Positions 26,814 through 56,900 of a stretch of DNA of 64,000 nucleotides are shown here, piece by piece. The DNA is taken from assembly GCA_963281255.1 (NCBI GenBank), contig OY725503.1, positions 62,001 to 126,000 on the forward strand, given 5' to 3'. A program made the translations under genes and the position numbers. The DNA comes from Aphrocallistes beatrix (lineage: Eukaryota; Porifera; Hexactinellida; Sceptrulophora; Aphrocallistidae). Positions within the stretch are counted from its first letter, which is position 1; every line of letters starts with the position of its first letter. Under the pieces are notes generated by a model. It had not been told where the DNA came from, did not search any database, and saw nothing but the letters and a program-made list of their open reading frames with translations.

Positions 26814-27188
26814 TTAGAATACTGGTGTCACCATCCCAGATTTGAGTTCGTAGTATCTTATTTCGTTCTGTAATTCCACCTTCTCTCTGAGGAGATTTTG
26901 TTTCTGCTGATTCAACCAATCAACTTCTCCGCTGAGCGCCACTTCTTCTCTCTTCTCTTTATTTCGAATCGTTTGCTTGGAGGTGCGCTTTAAGACGCGA
27001 GTTCGTTCGTGCAAGATCTCAGCGAACTGAGTGAGGGGAAGCCCGCACGTGCGGAAGACCACCCGCAGCGAAGAGACCGGGTAGTGGCACAGGAACTCCT
27101 GCTCCCGTTGGTAAGCTAGCCACTGATTGGCTGAGGCAACGTCCCCGTTGAATATGGGAATAGATAAAGGTTGAAACTTTGAAGACAT
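26814..27188 (-). CDS. Small bZIP-like protein without the invariant Asn
   Basis: A 124-residue intronless frame starts MSSKFQPLSIPIFNGD. Its C-terminal half has a basic segment (VLKRTSKQTIRNKEKR) followed by four leucines and a tyrosine at exact seven-residue spacing (L in EEVAL, DWL, NLL, VEL, then Y). An Arg stands ten residues before the first zipper Leu, as in the bZIP rule N-x7-R-x9-L, but the position of the invariant Asn holds Lys. The segment LPLTQFAEILHERTRVLK before it resembles the extended homology region that precedes the basic helix in Maf/CNC factors; that comparison is from memory and weak. The N-terminus (MS..F....P.FN.D) is faintly like genes A and B, so the three may be diverged members of one local cluster. 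It could instead be a plain coiled-coil protein. Confidence 0.6.
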   Translation of the reverse strand: MSSKFQPLSIPIFNGDVASANQWLAYQREQEFLCHYPVSSLRVVFRTCGLPLTQFAEILHERTRVLKRTSKQTIRNKEKREEVALSGEVDWLNQQKQNLLREKVELQNEIRYYELKSGMVTPVF

Positions 27189-28964
27189 TTATTAATGTAA
27201 TTTAACAAAACTTAATATTTGAGTTCGAACAATTTTTTCAACTTGAAAATCATAACAAAATTTTCTGATTTATACCCTCTGGAGCAGAATGGAAATTCTC
27301 CAGGAAAATCCTAAAATTATCCAAGGAAATCAATCGGAAATTTATTCCGGACATATTTCCGTTTCGTTACTATAAATAGCGTTCTTATTCTAAATATAGG
27401 ATACTCACTCTTACATCCAACAGAGTTAAAGTGAAACTCACTGAATCTGCAATGAATACTTGCGCTAGAAGAGTTGAAATTGATTTACGTTAATAATAGA
27501 ATGTTACAGAGAACTATTTTAAGAGAGATATTTTAAGGAAAGTTTATAAGTTTCTGTGACATGTCACACGTTCCGGCATGGACGTCAAAGTGGTAGTTGC
27601 AAGGCGAACACAAATGAGCTCAAAAGTTTCGTGCAATCACATGATACGATCTGTGGTGGCTGCTGCTCATTCTATTGGTTGAGAGAGAAGTGCTGAGTAA
27701 TCTCAGAGAACAACGGTTCATTATCCAACACAGAAAGTTCAGTGGAAATAACTGAGAATTTCTTATAAGCACAGTTCTTCCAAGTTAGTATACACTCTCC
27801 AGCGAATCACAAAATAAATGTAAATATTTGCTGCAAAGGAAATGAGACTATTTAAAGAGGCTATCTCTATATACCATAGATGTGTTGTTGTTGTTGTTAT
27901 ACAAAACACAAACTGCACCGAATATGTATTTCCATCGTTTCGTTTTGATATCTCAGATCTACGCAACAACAACTTGTTTATTTGAACTTCAAGTTCTATA
28001 CAATCTGATTGGCTGCTACAATATCTGAATAAGATCTCTAATGAGAGACATGAATATATTAATATAAGTAATGTGAGATGAAGCTTCACACCTCAATGCT
28101 ACAGAGCGGGCGGGGATTCATGAGAATAGACACACAGAGTTAAATTTAGAATATGTACCTAAAATAAGAATAATTTGCAAACTATTTAGCTCCAAATCAA
28201 TGGCTCAGCTCAGTTCCAGAATGGAAGACACAGAACTGAATTTAGTTCCAGAATGTATAACGCAAGTGCAGAACTAAAAATAGATTTGTGAATCGTATTC
28301 GTAAACAAACATAAACAAACATTAAACAAAGCAAGACGTTTCATTGGCTATGCTGCTACACAGAGAGAATAGCATCAGTTAGTGCAGAGCTCTCAGTTGA
28401 TTGGCTGAGCTCTATTGTTCTATTCAACAGAATATATTGCATTCACTCACAATAGCTTGCAACCACTAATCGCGACACAAACAACAAAAGCCACAAATGT
28501 GACACCTCAACACATCCCCACAAACCCTACATTCCAAACCACCAACCCCAACTCCCTAGCAACAGAGAAGGCATGCAGGCATGTGAGTAGTTAGCCTAGC
28601 GAGAGAAGCGAGTAAACGGCAAGGATGGCCTTTCCCAATGCATGGTTTCTCAGTTAATATTTACCCACAAGATGTGCATTTAAAAGGAATGCAAATGAAT
28701 CCGATTCGGAACTGAACTAACTCTGACACTGCCACTAATCGCGACACAATTCCTACACCTGTCTCCGCCACTTCTCAAACTTGCTAAGCAGTTTCTAATT
28801 TTAGTTCAAGATTGATTTGCGTTTCTAAAAATAACTCATAATCTGTATCGATATATTCACAATTTCAAACTAATTATTTACAAATTTTAAAACGACTAAT
28901 TTCAAATTCTAAAAATACACTCCTAATCGTTTATTCCCCCTAGCAACCAAGTAAGAAGGTCGGA
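27189..28964. other. Intergenic between bZIP-like gene and Mi-2 gene
   Basis: No convincing gene is seen. A minus-strand open frame at 27763-28089 begins with a hydrophobic stretch but is otherwise unremarkable. The palindrome TGTGACATGTCACA lies at 27555-27568 and a CRE-like half site GACGTCA at 27581-27587. A CCAAT-type word, CTGATTGGC or its variants, occurs near 28010 and 28390. The region should contain promoters for the minus-strand gene ending at 27188 and for the plus-strand gene starting at 28965. Confidence 0.5.
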
Positions 28965-45979
<17,015 letters not shown>

Positions 45980-46380
45980 CTGTACTAAATTTAGAGTTTG
46001 CCAATTAATTAGTTTCAATCAACCTCTGTGCTCTGTGTTTGTAATGGGGACAGCTATTTTTAGTAACAGTTTTGATTCTGTATTGGTAGAGGGGAGATTT
46101 GTATTAAGTGGGGCGAGACTGAAATACACATTGATATGTTACTGCACCTTAAATGGTGAAGGTGTGAAAATATGAATAAACGTTATCCCAGGTGCAAACC
46201 TATACCATATAAGGAGTGTCCATAGCAAGTTCGGTACAAATCGGTCCAGTAGATTTTTCAAGACTGGACGGCCGGCCAAGGTACAACTTACAAGCCAAAT
46301 GAGCTGCACTAGTAACTTTGCTATGTGGTACTGTTTCATATAATTAAACTTTCTAAGAATAGCACACACCCGTAATAGAT
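45980..46380. other. Convergent 3' ends of Mi-2 and PSMG3
   Basis: No gene is seen. An AATAAA occurs near 46172 on the plus strand, suitable as a poly(A) signal for the Mi-2 gene. The remainder is AT-rich. Confidence 0.5.
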
Positions 46381-46737
46381 CTACCAAATTTTAACCTCCT
46401 CAACCATCCTAACAACGTAAGGGACATCCGTCGGAATGTGGGACTTGAGACCTAAAAATAGTATCAAAGTGAGGTCAGTTGGAATGTGGTCCACCAGAGC
46501 CCGCGCAAACAGATGTGTCACTGGGTCATCCTTGCCCAAAAGTGTCGAGATGTCCCGTGTCAGGTGTGGATCGTTCGCTTCTATTTTTGGCATCGGTTTA
46601 GCCAATAAGATCGTTCCTATCTTTTGCATTTGGCTGAGCGAGATAAGAATTGTGTCAGAAAATCTGAGCACAGAAACCTCAGTTCGAACTCCTCTCAGAG
46701 AAAACACTGATTGGTTGGAAGGAGGAGTGCTAGCCAT
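46381..46737 (-). CDS. PSMG3: Proteasome assembly chaperone 3 (PAC3), single exon
   Basis: PSMG3 works with PSMG4 in assembling the alpha ring of the 20S proteasome. The 118-residue product has the family length (about 122) and its pattern: a beta-strand block TILISLSQMQKIGTIL, the signature STLLGKDDPVTHLFARALV (compare LLGQDEP..HVFAKNLV in vertebrates), LTLILFLGLK, and the terminal VRMVEEVKIW (compare IRVCQVW). The start at 46737 gives MASTPPSNQSV, a typical short leader. It sits tail-to-tail with the Mi-2 gene and 210 bp downstream of the stop of Lon on the same strand. No intron is required. Confidence 0.85.
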   Translation of the reverse strand: MASTPPSNQSVFSLRGVRTEVSVLRFSDTILISLSQMQKIGTILLAKPMPKIEANDPHLTRDISTLLGKDDPVTHLFARALVDHIPTDLTLILFLGLKSHIPTDVPYVVRMVEEVKIW

Positions 46738-46740
46738 CTA

Positions 46741-46945
46741 CTTGTAAACAAGCTAGTAAACAAACTAGTAAACAAACTAGTAAACAAGCTAGTAAACAAA
46801 CTAGTAAACAAACTAGTAAACAAGGCAACAAACAGACAGGATTGTAGCAATGTTGTGAAGGCTAGAGTATAAATAAAATATTTTAATAAGAGATCACGAT
46901 CAAAAGTGATATGCACTAAAATAAACAAACAAACAAACAAACAAC
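46741..46945. repeat. (AAACAAACTAGT)n and (AAAC)n simple repeats
   Basis: Seven or so units of GTAAACAAACTA lie at 46745-46830, immediately upstream of the PSMG3 start, and an (AAAC)n tract at 46922-46945 adjoins the Lon stop codon. Similar AAAC/GTTT tracts occur in introns near 30900, 35460-35540, 40960, 41090-41150, 43420 and 48520. Confidence 0.85.
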
Positions 46946-46947
46946 CG

Positions 46948-49900
46948 TTAGAAAGCTATTTTGAACACATCTCTGTATTCCGAGGCAAAGTGTACCTCCA
47001 TGCCACTCCGGACACTTTCTGACAGATCCTCGAAGTCTTTCTGATTGGCTGAAGGCAGTGCCACTCTTTTCACACCTTCTCTCTTCGCTGCGATCAGCTT
47101 CTCCTTGATCCCGCCAACTGGAAGCACCTTACCTACAAACTCACACTTTCAGATATTGTCACACCTTACCTACACTCACACCTTTCAGATATTGTCACAC
47201 CTTTCAACATTTCGTCCATGATAATTTTTGTTTTTATTTACTTGTAATGTCTCCCAAAAATAAACAAAATTCAAACTATAAATAACCTCACTGTGCTAGT
47301 CACGGAGACGAAGAAATGAAGTTATTTCTCAGTTCTATTTATATCCGCGGTTATCCCAGTTCTATTTATATCTACCTGTGAGGCTGACTTCTCCTGTCAT
47401 GGCGAGGTCCTGTTGGACGGGTTGGGAGGTGGCGAGGGAGAGGAGAGAGGTAACCATGGTAACGCCAGCTGATGGTCCGTCTTTAGGAGTGGCACCTTCT
47501 GGCACGTGGATATGCACTGCATTCTTGTCGAAGAAGTCCGTATCCAAGGAAGCATCACCTATATTTCCATAGTATAGTAACTTAACGCCTATACAAACCA
47601 TTTTACACCTCAATAAACCACTTAACTCTTAAATGGCGTAGATTTTTGCTAACTAATTTCCGGTTAAGTCATTTTGGGCGGGGAAACCTTAGAAGTGTGG
47701 GGTATTTGCTATAAATAGAAATGACCCCAGGTAATTTAAGGGTTAACACCTACATAAACCACTTCACACCTGACTCCTTGAGGAAGCGCTTTGCCACGGT
47801 GAGTGCGATGTGTGCTGACTCCTTCATCACATCTCCCAGCTTCCCAGTCAGCTGTAGGGCCCCGACTCTCTCGTTTGATTGGCCCACGCGGACGCTCTCC
47901 ACGTAGAGGGTGGAGCCACCCAGCGCCGTCCAGGCCAGTCCCATCACGACACCCGCGGGGGTCTCCGCGTACATCCGCTCCGAAGGGAAGAGCGGCTTCC
48001 CCACGAACTCGTGGAGGTTGCTCTCTGTCACCTGTGCGAGACACAGTTATGGAACACTGACCAATCAGATTCTGCTAACAGAGCCTATCTAATAAGCTAG
48101 CTTTGTTCTGAGTGAATAAAGGCGCGAATGAAGCTGAATTCAAATCTAGGCGCGTAGATTTAAAGGCCTTGTCTAATTTCAATGAAACATTCCTAGAACT
48201 CCGTTTGAATAATGTGTCTCATTTCAGAGTTTACGACATTTCACACCTCAATCTTTCCATTCCCGCCAGTTTCCACGATCCGTCTGGCGCACTTTCTGAG
48301 GATCTTGTCCAGCTGTTTCTGGAGTCCGCGCACGCCGCTCTCTCTGCAGTAGCTCCTGATCAGCCTATCCACTGCCGAGTCTGCCAGAGACAGCTGCTCT
48401 TCCTTGATGCCGCAGCTGACCAGCGCGTCTGGAAGCAGATGGCGCCTAGCAATCTCAACCTATCAAACGACACCTTAAATCCACTTCCATTACTTTAGAA
48501 CCAGAACATTATAGGAGACAAACAAACAAACAAACAAATAGATAAACAAATAAACACCTCAAACCGATGATGAGGCTTAGGAATCACCAATCAGATCTCA
48601 CCTTTTCCTCTGCGATGTAACCCGACACCTGAATAACTTCCATCCTGTCGATGAGTGGACCAGGGATGGTGTCGGTGAGGTTGGCGGTGCAGATGAAGAG
48701 GACCTTGGAGAGGTCGAGTGGCACGTCCAGGTAGTGGTCCAGGAAGTTGTGGTTCTGCTCGGGGTCCAGCAGCTCCAGGAGGGCAGACGCAGGGTCCCCC
48801 TGGTACCCACGCGACAACTTGTCCACTTCGTCGATCAGGATTAGTGGGTTCTCCGTCTGCACCTACAACAGACCAATCAAATACAGGAGTTGATAGCTGA
48901 TAATAGACAGAATACAGTCAGGGTCGCTTAATATGAACATTCGTTTATTATGAATTAACTTCCTGGTCCCAATTTCATTTTTAGATAGGATTTGTATTGA
49001 ATTAAGTTCGCTTAATATGAAGTATCTCTATTATGAACAGATTCTTTTGTCCCCTGGTGGTTCACAATAAGCGACCCTGACTGTATATTGGTTGAACTTA
49101 ATTGAAAGCTGTGATTCCATTGGCTGAGCGAATGTCTCACCTTCTTTAGCGCCTGAATGATCTTCCCGGGCATGGCGCCCACGTAGGTGCGGCGGTGTCC
49201 CTTTATCTCTGCCACATCGGACAGCCCGCCGACACTGAACCGGAAGTACTCCCGGTTCAGGGCGCGGGCAATCGAGCGGGCAATGCTGGTCTTCCCGACT
49301 CCAGGAGGTCCGCAGAAACACAAAATCTTCCCTTGCACGCTCCCTCTCAGCTTGGATACGGCTATGAACTCAAGAATGCGCTTCTTGATGTCGTCCAGCC
49401 CATAGTGGTCTTGTTCTAAAATTAGATTCGCTTCTGAGAGGTCGAATCGTTCGTTACTGGACTGGCCCCATGGAATGCTGGTCAGCCAATCGAGGTAGTT
49501 GCGAGTGACGCTGAACTCTGAGCTGTTGTTGTCCAGGAGCGACAACTTGTTCAGTTCCTCTGTGAACACCTCTGCCACGTGGTCGGGAGGTCTGAGCTAC
49601 AGGAATGTGGAGGTGTCACTCCTGGAATGTGTCGAGGACACATTTTAAGAAATAAATTTGTTGGTTTAGAGTTTTATGCCCGTATATGGTAATATATTTT
49701 AAATAATTAATATTTCTGGTTAGAAATCCAAAAATAGAAGTTTGCTACTTAATATTATCTTGCTTAGTTACAATATTGACGCATCGGAATGCATAAAATA
49801 TGCGGATTAGATATGTTACCACTTCAAAAAGTGGACAATTATCTCCTCAAAGTGACACAGCACCACTCAACACCTACCGCCTCCATCTTGGCCAAGAACT

Positions 49901-51555
49901 TCTCCCTCAGTTGATCCTTGTCATCTTTCTCAAGTCCCAATTCCTTCTTGATAATCCTCAGCTGTTCCTGTAGTAGGTACTTCCTGTGCATCTTCTGGAC
50001 TTTGTCCTCCACCTCCTTGCTCAGCCTCTGCTGCAGAGTGGCGATGGCCAACTCCCGCTTCACCAGCTCCAGGCTCAGGTTTAGGCGCCTCTTTACGTCC
50101 AACTCTTCTAACACCTTCAACCGGAATAATTAATCCTTGAGATTGCGGCAGTTAGGAATTAAGAGAATTCAGCCAATCAGAACACGTCTCTACTCTGATT
50201 GGCTGGCTTTACTCTGCATAACTAATGCCGCTAGCGTTGCTAACCTGCTGAACGAGCGGGGGATCTGAGCTGGAGAGAGCGGCTGCGAAATCAGCCAATG
50301 AGGATGGCGCGTTGATGTCCTTCTTTCCCGAGTCCAGGAGGTGTGAAAGTGACTCCTTGTACAGCTGATTGAGAGCCATTATGTCCCGGATGGTCTTGAT
50401 TATCTCAGCGGAGAGAGCCTTGCTCTCCGTGTCAGCTCGGAAGGGAGAGGTGACAAGATTCTCCACCGACACCACCAGGATGGGTTTAGGGATTGGATCT
50501 GATTGGTCCGCTTCTGGATTGGGATCTGATTGGTCCACTTCAGGAGTGCACTCTAATACGGGCTCAGTTCCATTTTCAATTTCGATTTCAGTTTCAGTTT
50601 CAGTTTCGGTTTCAGTCAGTTCTCCATGAGAAGAGTGGTCAGTGTCAATGACACCTGTTATCTTGACACGTCTAAAAATAGAATTTGATGGGGTGTATTG
50701 TAATATAATTGGCTACATTCCAACCTAGGCTACCTGTATCCAAGCAGTATCATCCTCATCTTGTCCCCCATGTCATGGACGTCTGAAATCTGCACGAATG
50801 TTCCTAAAATAGAACAGAAACGCTTCTAAAAATAAACACATCAAACTGAGTTCTATAATTAGCTCAGAACGTACCGACTGGGTAGATCTGATCCAAGCTG
50901 GTGCATACTTCCGGTTGCTGGGGTGGTTGGTCGGTGTTTTCGCTGCTTGGCAACGCATCCTTACGCAGGAATGCGCCTGCGTATGGCATTCTCATCTTGA
51001 GTTTGGTTCGCAACAGTTTGATCAGTTTGGGATCTGACAGCTCCATAATTCTAATGAACTTGGGAAAGATGGGATTCCTGTCCAGAATTAAAACAGGAAC
51101 CTAGAGGTGTTAGTTCCAATTACAGAGTCAGTTCCTGAAAGAAAAAAAAACGCGCCAAATGCCCCCTCACCTCAGGGAACACGTCCGGGACTTTGATTGG
51201 CTGAAGGAACTTTTCAGGATTAACGACTAAAGTCTCGTCGTTCTCTGCAGCTCCGTTCTCAGAATCTGATTGGTCGCCGGAGTCGTCATTTGCTGCCGAA
51301 CTTAATGCGCGACTGAATCTAGCGAATAAATCTATTTATAGTCAGATTTGTGATATTTATAGTAACAGCATACCCATACCTTAAAACACTGGGGTTTCCG
51401 TAGATACGGAAGTGTAACCTTGGAATGTAGGCCGAGCTGTGATTGGTTGGAGATAGGTTTGAAAAGCTGCGTCTAAAAATAGCTTCGTTTCTGTACCCAA
51501 TTTTAGGTGTGAAGTGGCTAATTTTAACTCTCCTGAACCTGCTAATGACTAGCAT
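46948..51555 (-). CDS. LONP1: Mitochondrial Lon protease
   Basis: ATP-dependent serine protease of the mitochondrial matrix. Twelve exons: 51380-51555, 51171-51318, 50875-51100, 50734-50803, 50245-50671, 49878-50114, 49141-49596, 48602-48862, 48247-48459, 47770-48031, 47376-47558, 46948-47132; all phases agree, about 947 residues (human about 959). The N-terminus ([15 protein letters not shown]) is basic and hydrophobic like a mitochondrial presequence; an ATG at 51576 is an alternative start. Next come the substrate-binding N domain ([15 protein letters not shown] to IRDIMALN), coiled coil, AAA+ with GPPGVGKT and LILIDEVD, and the protease domain with the Ser in KDGPSAG and the Lys in [12 protein letters not shown], so both catalytic residues are present. 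The N domain has an acidic insertion with a (Thr-Glu)n run. Introns 9 and 10 begin GTGTGAA. A MITE sits in intron 7. Confidence 0.97.
47650..47722. repeat. Dispersed repeat with GGGGTATTTGCTATAAATAG
   Basis: In Lon intron 10, TTAAGTCATTTTGGGCGGGG and GGGGTATTTGCTATAAATAG match a copy at 58466-58535 on the same strand. Related inverted copies lie at 62345-62425 and within the element at 37028-37220. Confidence 0.7.
48915..49083. mobile_element. MITE, CAGTCAGGGTCGCTTA family, TA target site
   Basis: A 169-bp element in Lon intron 7. The ends CAGTCAGGGTCGCTTA and TAAGCGACCCTGACTG are exact inverted repeats flanked by TA. A second, slightly diverged copy lies at 57287-57454. The TA duplication and end style again fit Tc1/mariner-pogo. 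Confidence 0.85.
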
Positions 51556-51774
51556 GTGCTTGCTAGAATGGCACAATTACGGTTAGAAACGAAGTGATTA
51601 TAAGGCGACATAGGAATGTGAACATCTGAAATCAAGATACACAACTATACAAGAATTGTTGAAATTTGTTCCTATTCTAACCCCCATTCCAATGCACCAG
51701 TACTGTAACCAAGTATGCGATGAAGGAACTAAAAATAGAAGACCCCCATAGACTATCAGACAGCATTCCATTGG

Positions 51775-53280
51775 TCAAAGTCCGTTGTAGGCTGACTGCT
51801 TGGGATCTTGCTCTAGAATGGAGACCAGACTTTCTGATTCTGAGGGAGAGAAAGATTTCGCGGGAAATTCTATCTCGAAGGTGACAAAAAGTGAACCACG
51901 GCGAGTAAAGTGGTCATAGAACGGCATCCCCTCGCCTATAAATAGAATCTATAAATAGAACAAGAGAGGTATGGACTCCCAGAGTGGTACTGACCATGTA
52001 TCACCATCATCTCTCCGTGAGAAGTGACAGCCTCCTTCTTAATAACCACATTGTGTCCGTCTAAATGTGTCACGTTCATGCCGAACCCCACCAGCGCATC
52101 TCTGAGAGTGACGGACACGTTCGTGTAGAGATCGTTCTCTCTCCGCTCGAACGTCCGGTGCTTGCCCGTCTGGATTTGGACGATGAAGTCCCCGGCGTCT
52201 CCGTCTATATGCGGCTCTCCCTCTCCTATAAATAGACTGATAAATATAGAAAAACTCAAGTCTATTCTGGGAAGGTCACTATAAATAGAACATAAGGTCA
52301 CTATAAATAGAACATATCGGTATCTAGGTTAGTATTAGCTAGCTGCATACCAATGAACCGGTACTGTTGTCCGTTTACCATCCCTGGTTCGACCTCGAAT
52401 TCCAAGTGTCTGGTTTCGGTGATAAGGCGCTTGTTGGGACACTTCTCACACACCTCTTCGGGGAACATCTGGAACTGTCCCGGGCCCAACTGCTTCGTCA
52501 CCATCTTGGAGGTGCAGTGGCACCTGCGAGTGCCACTTGTCTCCTTGTAGACGGGTTTGGTGCGTAGGAATTCCACGAATTCTCCTGCAAACAGGTTTGT
52601 TACTCAACGAATGAAAGTGGCAGTTTAGGTCCACTTTATTAGAGATCATTTAAAATATTTCACAGAACTTGGTCCTGTGACACATCCACACCATATATGG
52701 AATATACCGCCAGAATTTAGGACACTTTGGACCAATAGATTTTCCAGGATTGGAGGCACGGAGGTAACACCTTCAATGCCACATGGTGTCTATAATGGAA
52801 CCAATGAACCAATAATTCCTCTAAATAGTGGCACTCTCACGTACCCACGTAGAGCTCCTCCAGTGTCACTAACACCTCGAGCAGGACATCTGCGCCACGT
52901 GGCCGCTCCTGGTGTCCCCCACGATGCCCGCCACCGCCACCGAAATTGAACCCGAACCCTCCGAAAAAGGTGGAGAACACATCCCCCCCGCCTTGCCTTT
53001 GCCCGCTCAATCCCTCCTCGCCCCTCTCGTCGTAGACGCGGCGCTTCTCGGTGTCGCTGAGGACTTCGTAGGCCGCTCCGATGTCCTGGAACTTCTGCCC
53101 GGACTCCGGGTTGTCCGGGTTCTTGTCCGGATGGTGGATCATGGCCAGTTTCCGGTATGCCTTCTTGATCTGATTGGTCGAAGCTGTGCGGGAGACTCCG
53201 AGGATTTTATAAAAGTCCCGCCCACACAGGGCAATTGGCGCCAAAAACAGGAGTGCTATAAATAGGACGAGTAGACGCAT
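51775..53280 (-). CDS. DNAJB11: ER-lumenal DnaJ co-chaperone (DNAJB11/ERdj3)
   Basis: HSP40 partner of BiP in the ER lumen. Four exons: 52845-53280, 52351-52584, 51995-52225, 51775-51935; phases agree, 353 residues (human 358). A signal peptide ([20 protein letters not shown]) leads into the J domain with the HPD motif ([13 protein letters not shown]), then a Gly/Phe-rich segment ([18 protein letters not shown]). The substrate-binding domains carry the ERdj3-type cysteines (CHC and CEKCPN), [25 protein letters not shown], an N-glycosylation site in LYTNVSV, and the terminal YNGL. There is no KDEL-type signal, as is normal for this family. The last two acceptors read TCTATTTATAG. Confidence 0.97.
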
Positions 53281-53982
53281 CCTAAGGACGCTACGTTCTC
53301 TATAGTTACATTTCAGGTCAAAAGGAATCTCAATTATAATTGAATAAGGATATTATCCATAGTCCATTATGTAGTATAGTTATAATCTATTTTCAGAAAT
53401 TAGACGGAGATAATATTAACTGAGTTATCAAATCTACACATGGACCATGGATACATTAATCGGGACAAGTCTCCAGGAACGGAATGGTTCCCATTCATAG
53501 AAGCTAATACTAAATTTCATTGGTTAATTGGGACCTCCGCTTAACCGGGACAAAATATCCGGGATCAAAGTGTCCCGATTAAGCGGAGTCATCTGTATAT
53601 CATTCGGAACTGGATAGATTTGTTAGGTGTGAACAGTAGTTGATCTTAGTTCCAATATGCCTTAAAATAGAACTATAACTATAATCATATCTATCATATT
53701 TTATTACAAACTCCTGCCATTCTCACACGAATATTCTAACAATCTTATTGGCGACATATGCAAGAGAATGACAGGTGTCTGACTTGAAAAGTATAAATAG
53801 TTAACAAAACTGGAACATCTGCCATTCTTTAAACTTGTCGAACCTAATAGGACCTATTTGAATATTCGTGCTTTCATTGGTTATTGCTAAGAATATAACA
53901 ACAATCAGAATATAAACATTTATTATTCACACAACAAAAACACGAAAAAGGAACCAGGGTGTGTTTAGCTGTGTAAACTGAA
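53281..53982. mobile_element. Intergenic with truncated pogo-like MITE (about 53453-53595)
   Basis: ATTAATCGGGACAAGTCTCC through GTCCCGATTAAGCGGAGTC, ending ATCTG before TA, matches the element at 36006-36158 but lacks its left terminus. The rest is AT-rich sequence without a gene. Confidence 0.7.
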
Positions 53983-56900
53983 CTAATCGCTATCTTCATC
54001 TGACTCAAATATTTCATTGTCACCTCGTAAATGGAGCAATTGCGTTGGACGAATAAATGGTTGCGAATCCTCTCTATGAATCCATGATTTCATCGGATAC
54101 CTAAGGAATGCGAACTATAAAATCATAGTTCCAAAAACATCAAAATTTCGCAGGAAACTGGAACTAACTTGTAGCTATATATAGTAGCGCCTCCGAAGTA
54201 AATGGCGCCCACGAAAGTTATTAATAAGGCAATCCATGCGATGTAGAATGACCAGCCAGCTGATATCGGAGCTGAACTCTGATTGGTTACTTCCAGGAGA
54301 GTGAGAGTATTCGAGTACACTGAAAGCCCAATCAGCAGCATCACGGCTAAAAATAGAACGTAAGGCAGTGTTACTAATCTTAGTGTTGTTGGCGAATCCA
54401 TTAGTTAAGTGGCACAAAGTGGCAGTTGTAAACATCCATAGTACTCAAAGATTCCTCAACGGAAACACTCAAAAATGAAAATGAAATAATTAAATCTAAA
54501 TTTAGAATAAGTTGGATAAAAAGTTGATTATCAATATCTTAAAATATAAGCGATTTTACCTTGAAAAGTGAGAGCAGCGCTTGATGCTAATAGACATTGC
54601 CATATATGGGTAATGGAACTAATTATACTCAGAATCGATCCCAGAATAGCCGCAATGAGGGCGAAGCTCATGAAGACTTGTGTCGCCTTCAAATGACCTA
54701 AAAATAGAACACAAACATATTATACATTATATTCTCACACATTTTCATTATCCACCCAATCACGATCAAGGATTTCTTTCGATTTATAAAGAAACCATAA
54801 GATACGAATTGAACTTAAAAGTTAATTTTATTAGAAATTATTTTAAATATAAATATAGTGAATTTTCACGAACACATCTAAATTTAGCTCTAACTTGAGG
54901 TGTTCTGTATGTACTAATATTAGAGAGAAAGGTTGAATGGAGAAGTGGTTGATGCTTGGGCTAGTAACATTTGGAGGTGTGAATGTGGTCTTGTTACTAT
55001 ATTTAGCATGGAGCGATCAGAGATCAAAAAGAGAAACTGAAAAGATGGAAAAACAGCTGAGCGATATAAAACTCTCAGTAAGCGGCCAATCAGAATCTTT
55101 GAAATAAATATGTTACCACCAATGAAATTGCTCTCTTTAGGTAGGCGATGTCCTGCGAGATGTCGCGCAGTTGAAAGAGGAACTGTTACCGGAACCAACC
55201 ACTCGCAGGCGCGTGAGACAGCGACGGCCAGTGGAGAGTGACGTGGATTCAGAAGTGGCAGGATTCTATTCCAGCGCTGAGCGACACAATGACAGCGACA
55301 ACTTCTACGATTTCTCAGATGATGAAGCAGCCACTAAGAAAAGGTAGGATTTGATTGGTCGAGTTTACAACTAGAATGGCTATTTATAGAATGTTTATAG
55401 AAATCTACAAGAAATCCTGTCTGAAATTGACTTGAAAGATGTCGACTGTCAGACAAGGCCAGAAACGTGTGACGAAGTGATGGCACAGCTAAAACAAACC
55501 ATTCAAGATGCCACTCTGCCACTTGACACCTCCAACCTCACATCAGCTGATGTGGGTTGGCGGATGGCGAGGTGTTATGTGCATATAGCAGGACACATGA
55601 AAACCAGTGGCATTCAAACAGAACACATTTGCGACACAGTAAAAGAAGGCCTCGCTTTCGCAGAGAGCGCAATACGATTGGATAACAACAGCTGGCTTTC
55701 ACACAAGTGGTATGCCATCTGTTGTGGGACTATGAGTGAGATGCAAGGGACAAATGAAAAGGTGACAGGTCATATCCGGATAAAAATAGAACAAACTGAA
55801 ACTATTGGTCAGCATCGTTTCCACAGATCCATTTATGTACAAAGGTTCTGAACCTATTTATACTCTCCACCAGTCTGAGCACCTGTTATTCTCTTGTAGG
55901 TGTTGAATTTCGCATTCCTATTGGTTAAACCGATCTGAGAATAACAGGTGCCGCAAATCTTAGACAAAAGTAAAACTAGAGATTGGAAAAATTAAAACAG
56001 AATAGAGAGTAATGCCATTGAATATTCTTCATTCAAATGGAAACAGCGAATGAAATTATTTATGAATGAAGTGGCTCAAGAGCCAAATAGACACAATAAT
56101 GATTGGACAAGAGAACTGCGTTCCAGCTGCTCCATTGTATAGCTTAATCTAGATTAATAATAGGATATACGCACCATTTTATAAATAATTTAAGTAAAAT
56201 GTATGTAGCAAAACTGTCCTGTGGATTTTCAAAGGGAATTTATGCTGCGTTGCCGCATAGAATTTAAAAACAATCAATGAATTGCTTAAGTAGTACACAA
56301 TGTCCAATAGGCTAGGCTAGGCGCCGAATACAAAGAACATCTTGAGACAGCCATTAATTTGGCGCCAAATGAGCCAACTTTGTACCACCTCATGGGACAG
56401 TGGTATTTCGCGCTTTCAGATCTGTCCTGGGTGACGAGAAAGGCTGCCACTACGATGTACGGCGACATATTCTCAGGTAAATAACCGCACTCCAGAATAC
56501 AAATGCGAGCTTCTAATTGGCTACATTCCCAACTTAGGTACGAACGAACAGGCAGAGGAAATGTTCCTAAAAGCGGAAAATCTCTCGCCTGGATTCTGGC
56601 TGAGAAATAGGATATTTTTAGCGAAATGCGCCATCAAGAGAGGTGACAAAAATGTGGCGAAGGAATGGCTGGAAAAAGCTCTACAACAGGAAGTAGCGAC
56701 ACCAGATGACAGGCAGGGAGTGGCAGAGGCGCGAGAAATAGCGACACAAAACAGCTGGCAGCTTTCAAATATTTAAAAACCTGCTGGCTGCTTGGAATTG
56801 ATTGGCTATTGTACTGTTTCTGTTACATTTTGTATATACCTATAAACTCACCATATGATTGGTCATATTCGTGTCCAATTGTGTTGCATACTGAAGGCTC

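Noticed and set aside
27763-28089. Minus-strand frame with a signal-peptide-like start
   Set aside because: The body is low-complexity and AT-driven, without family marks or splice context.
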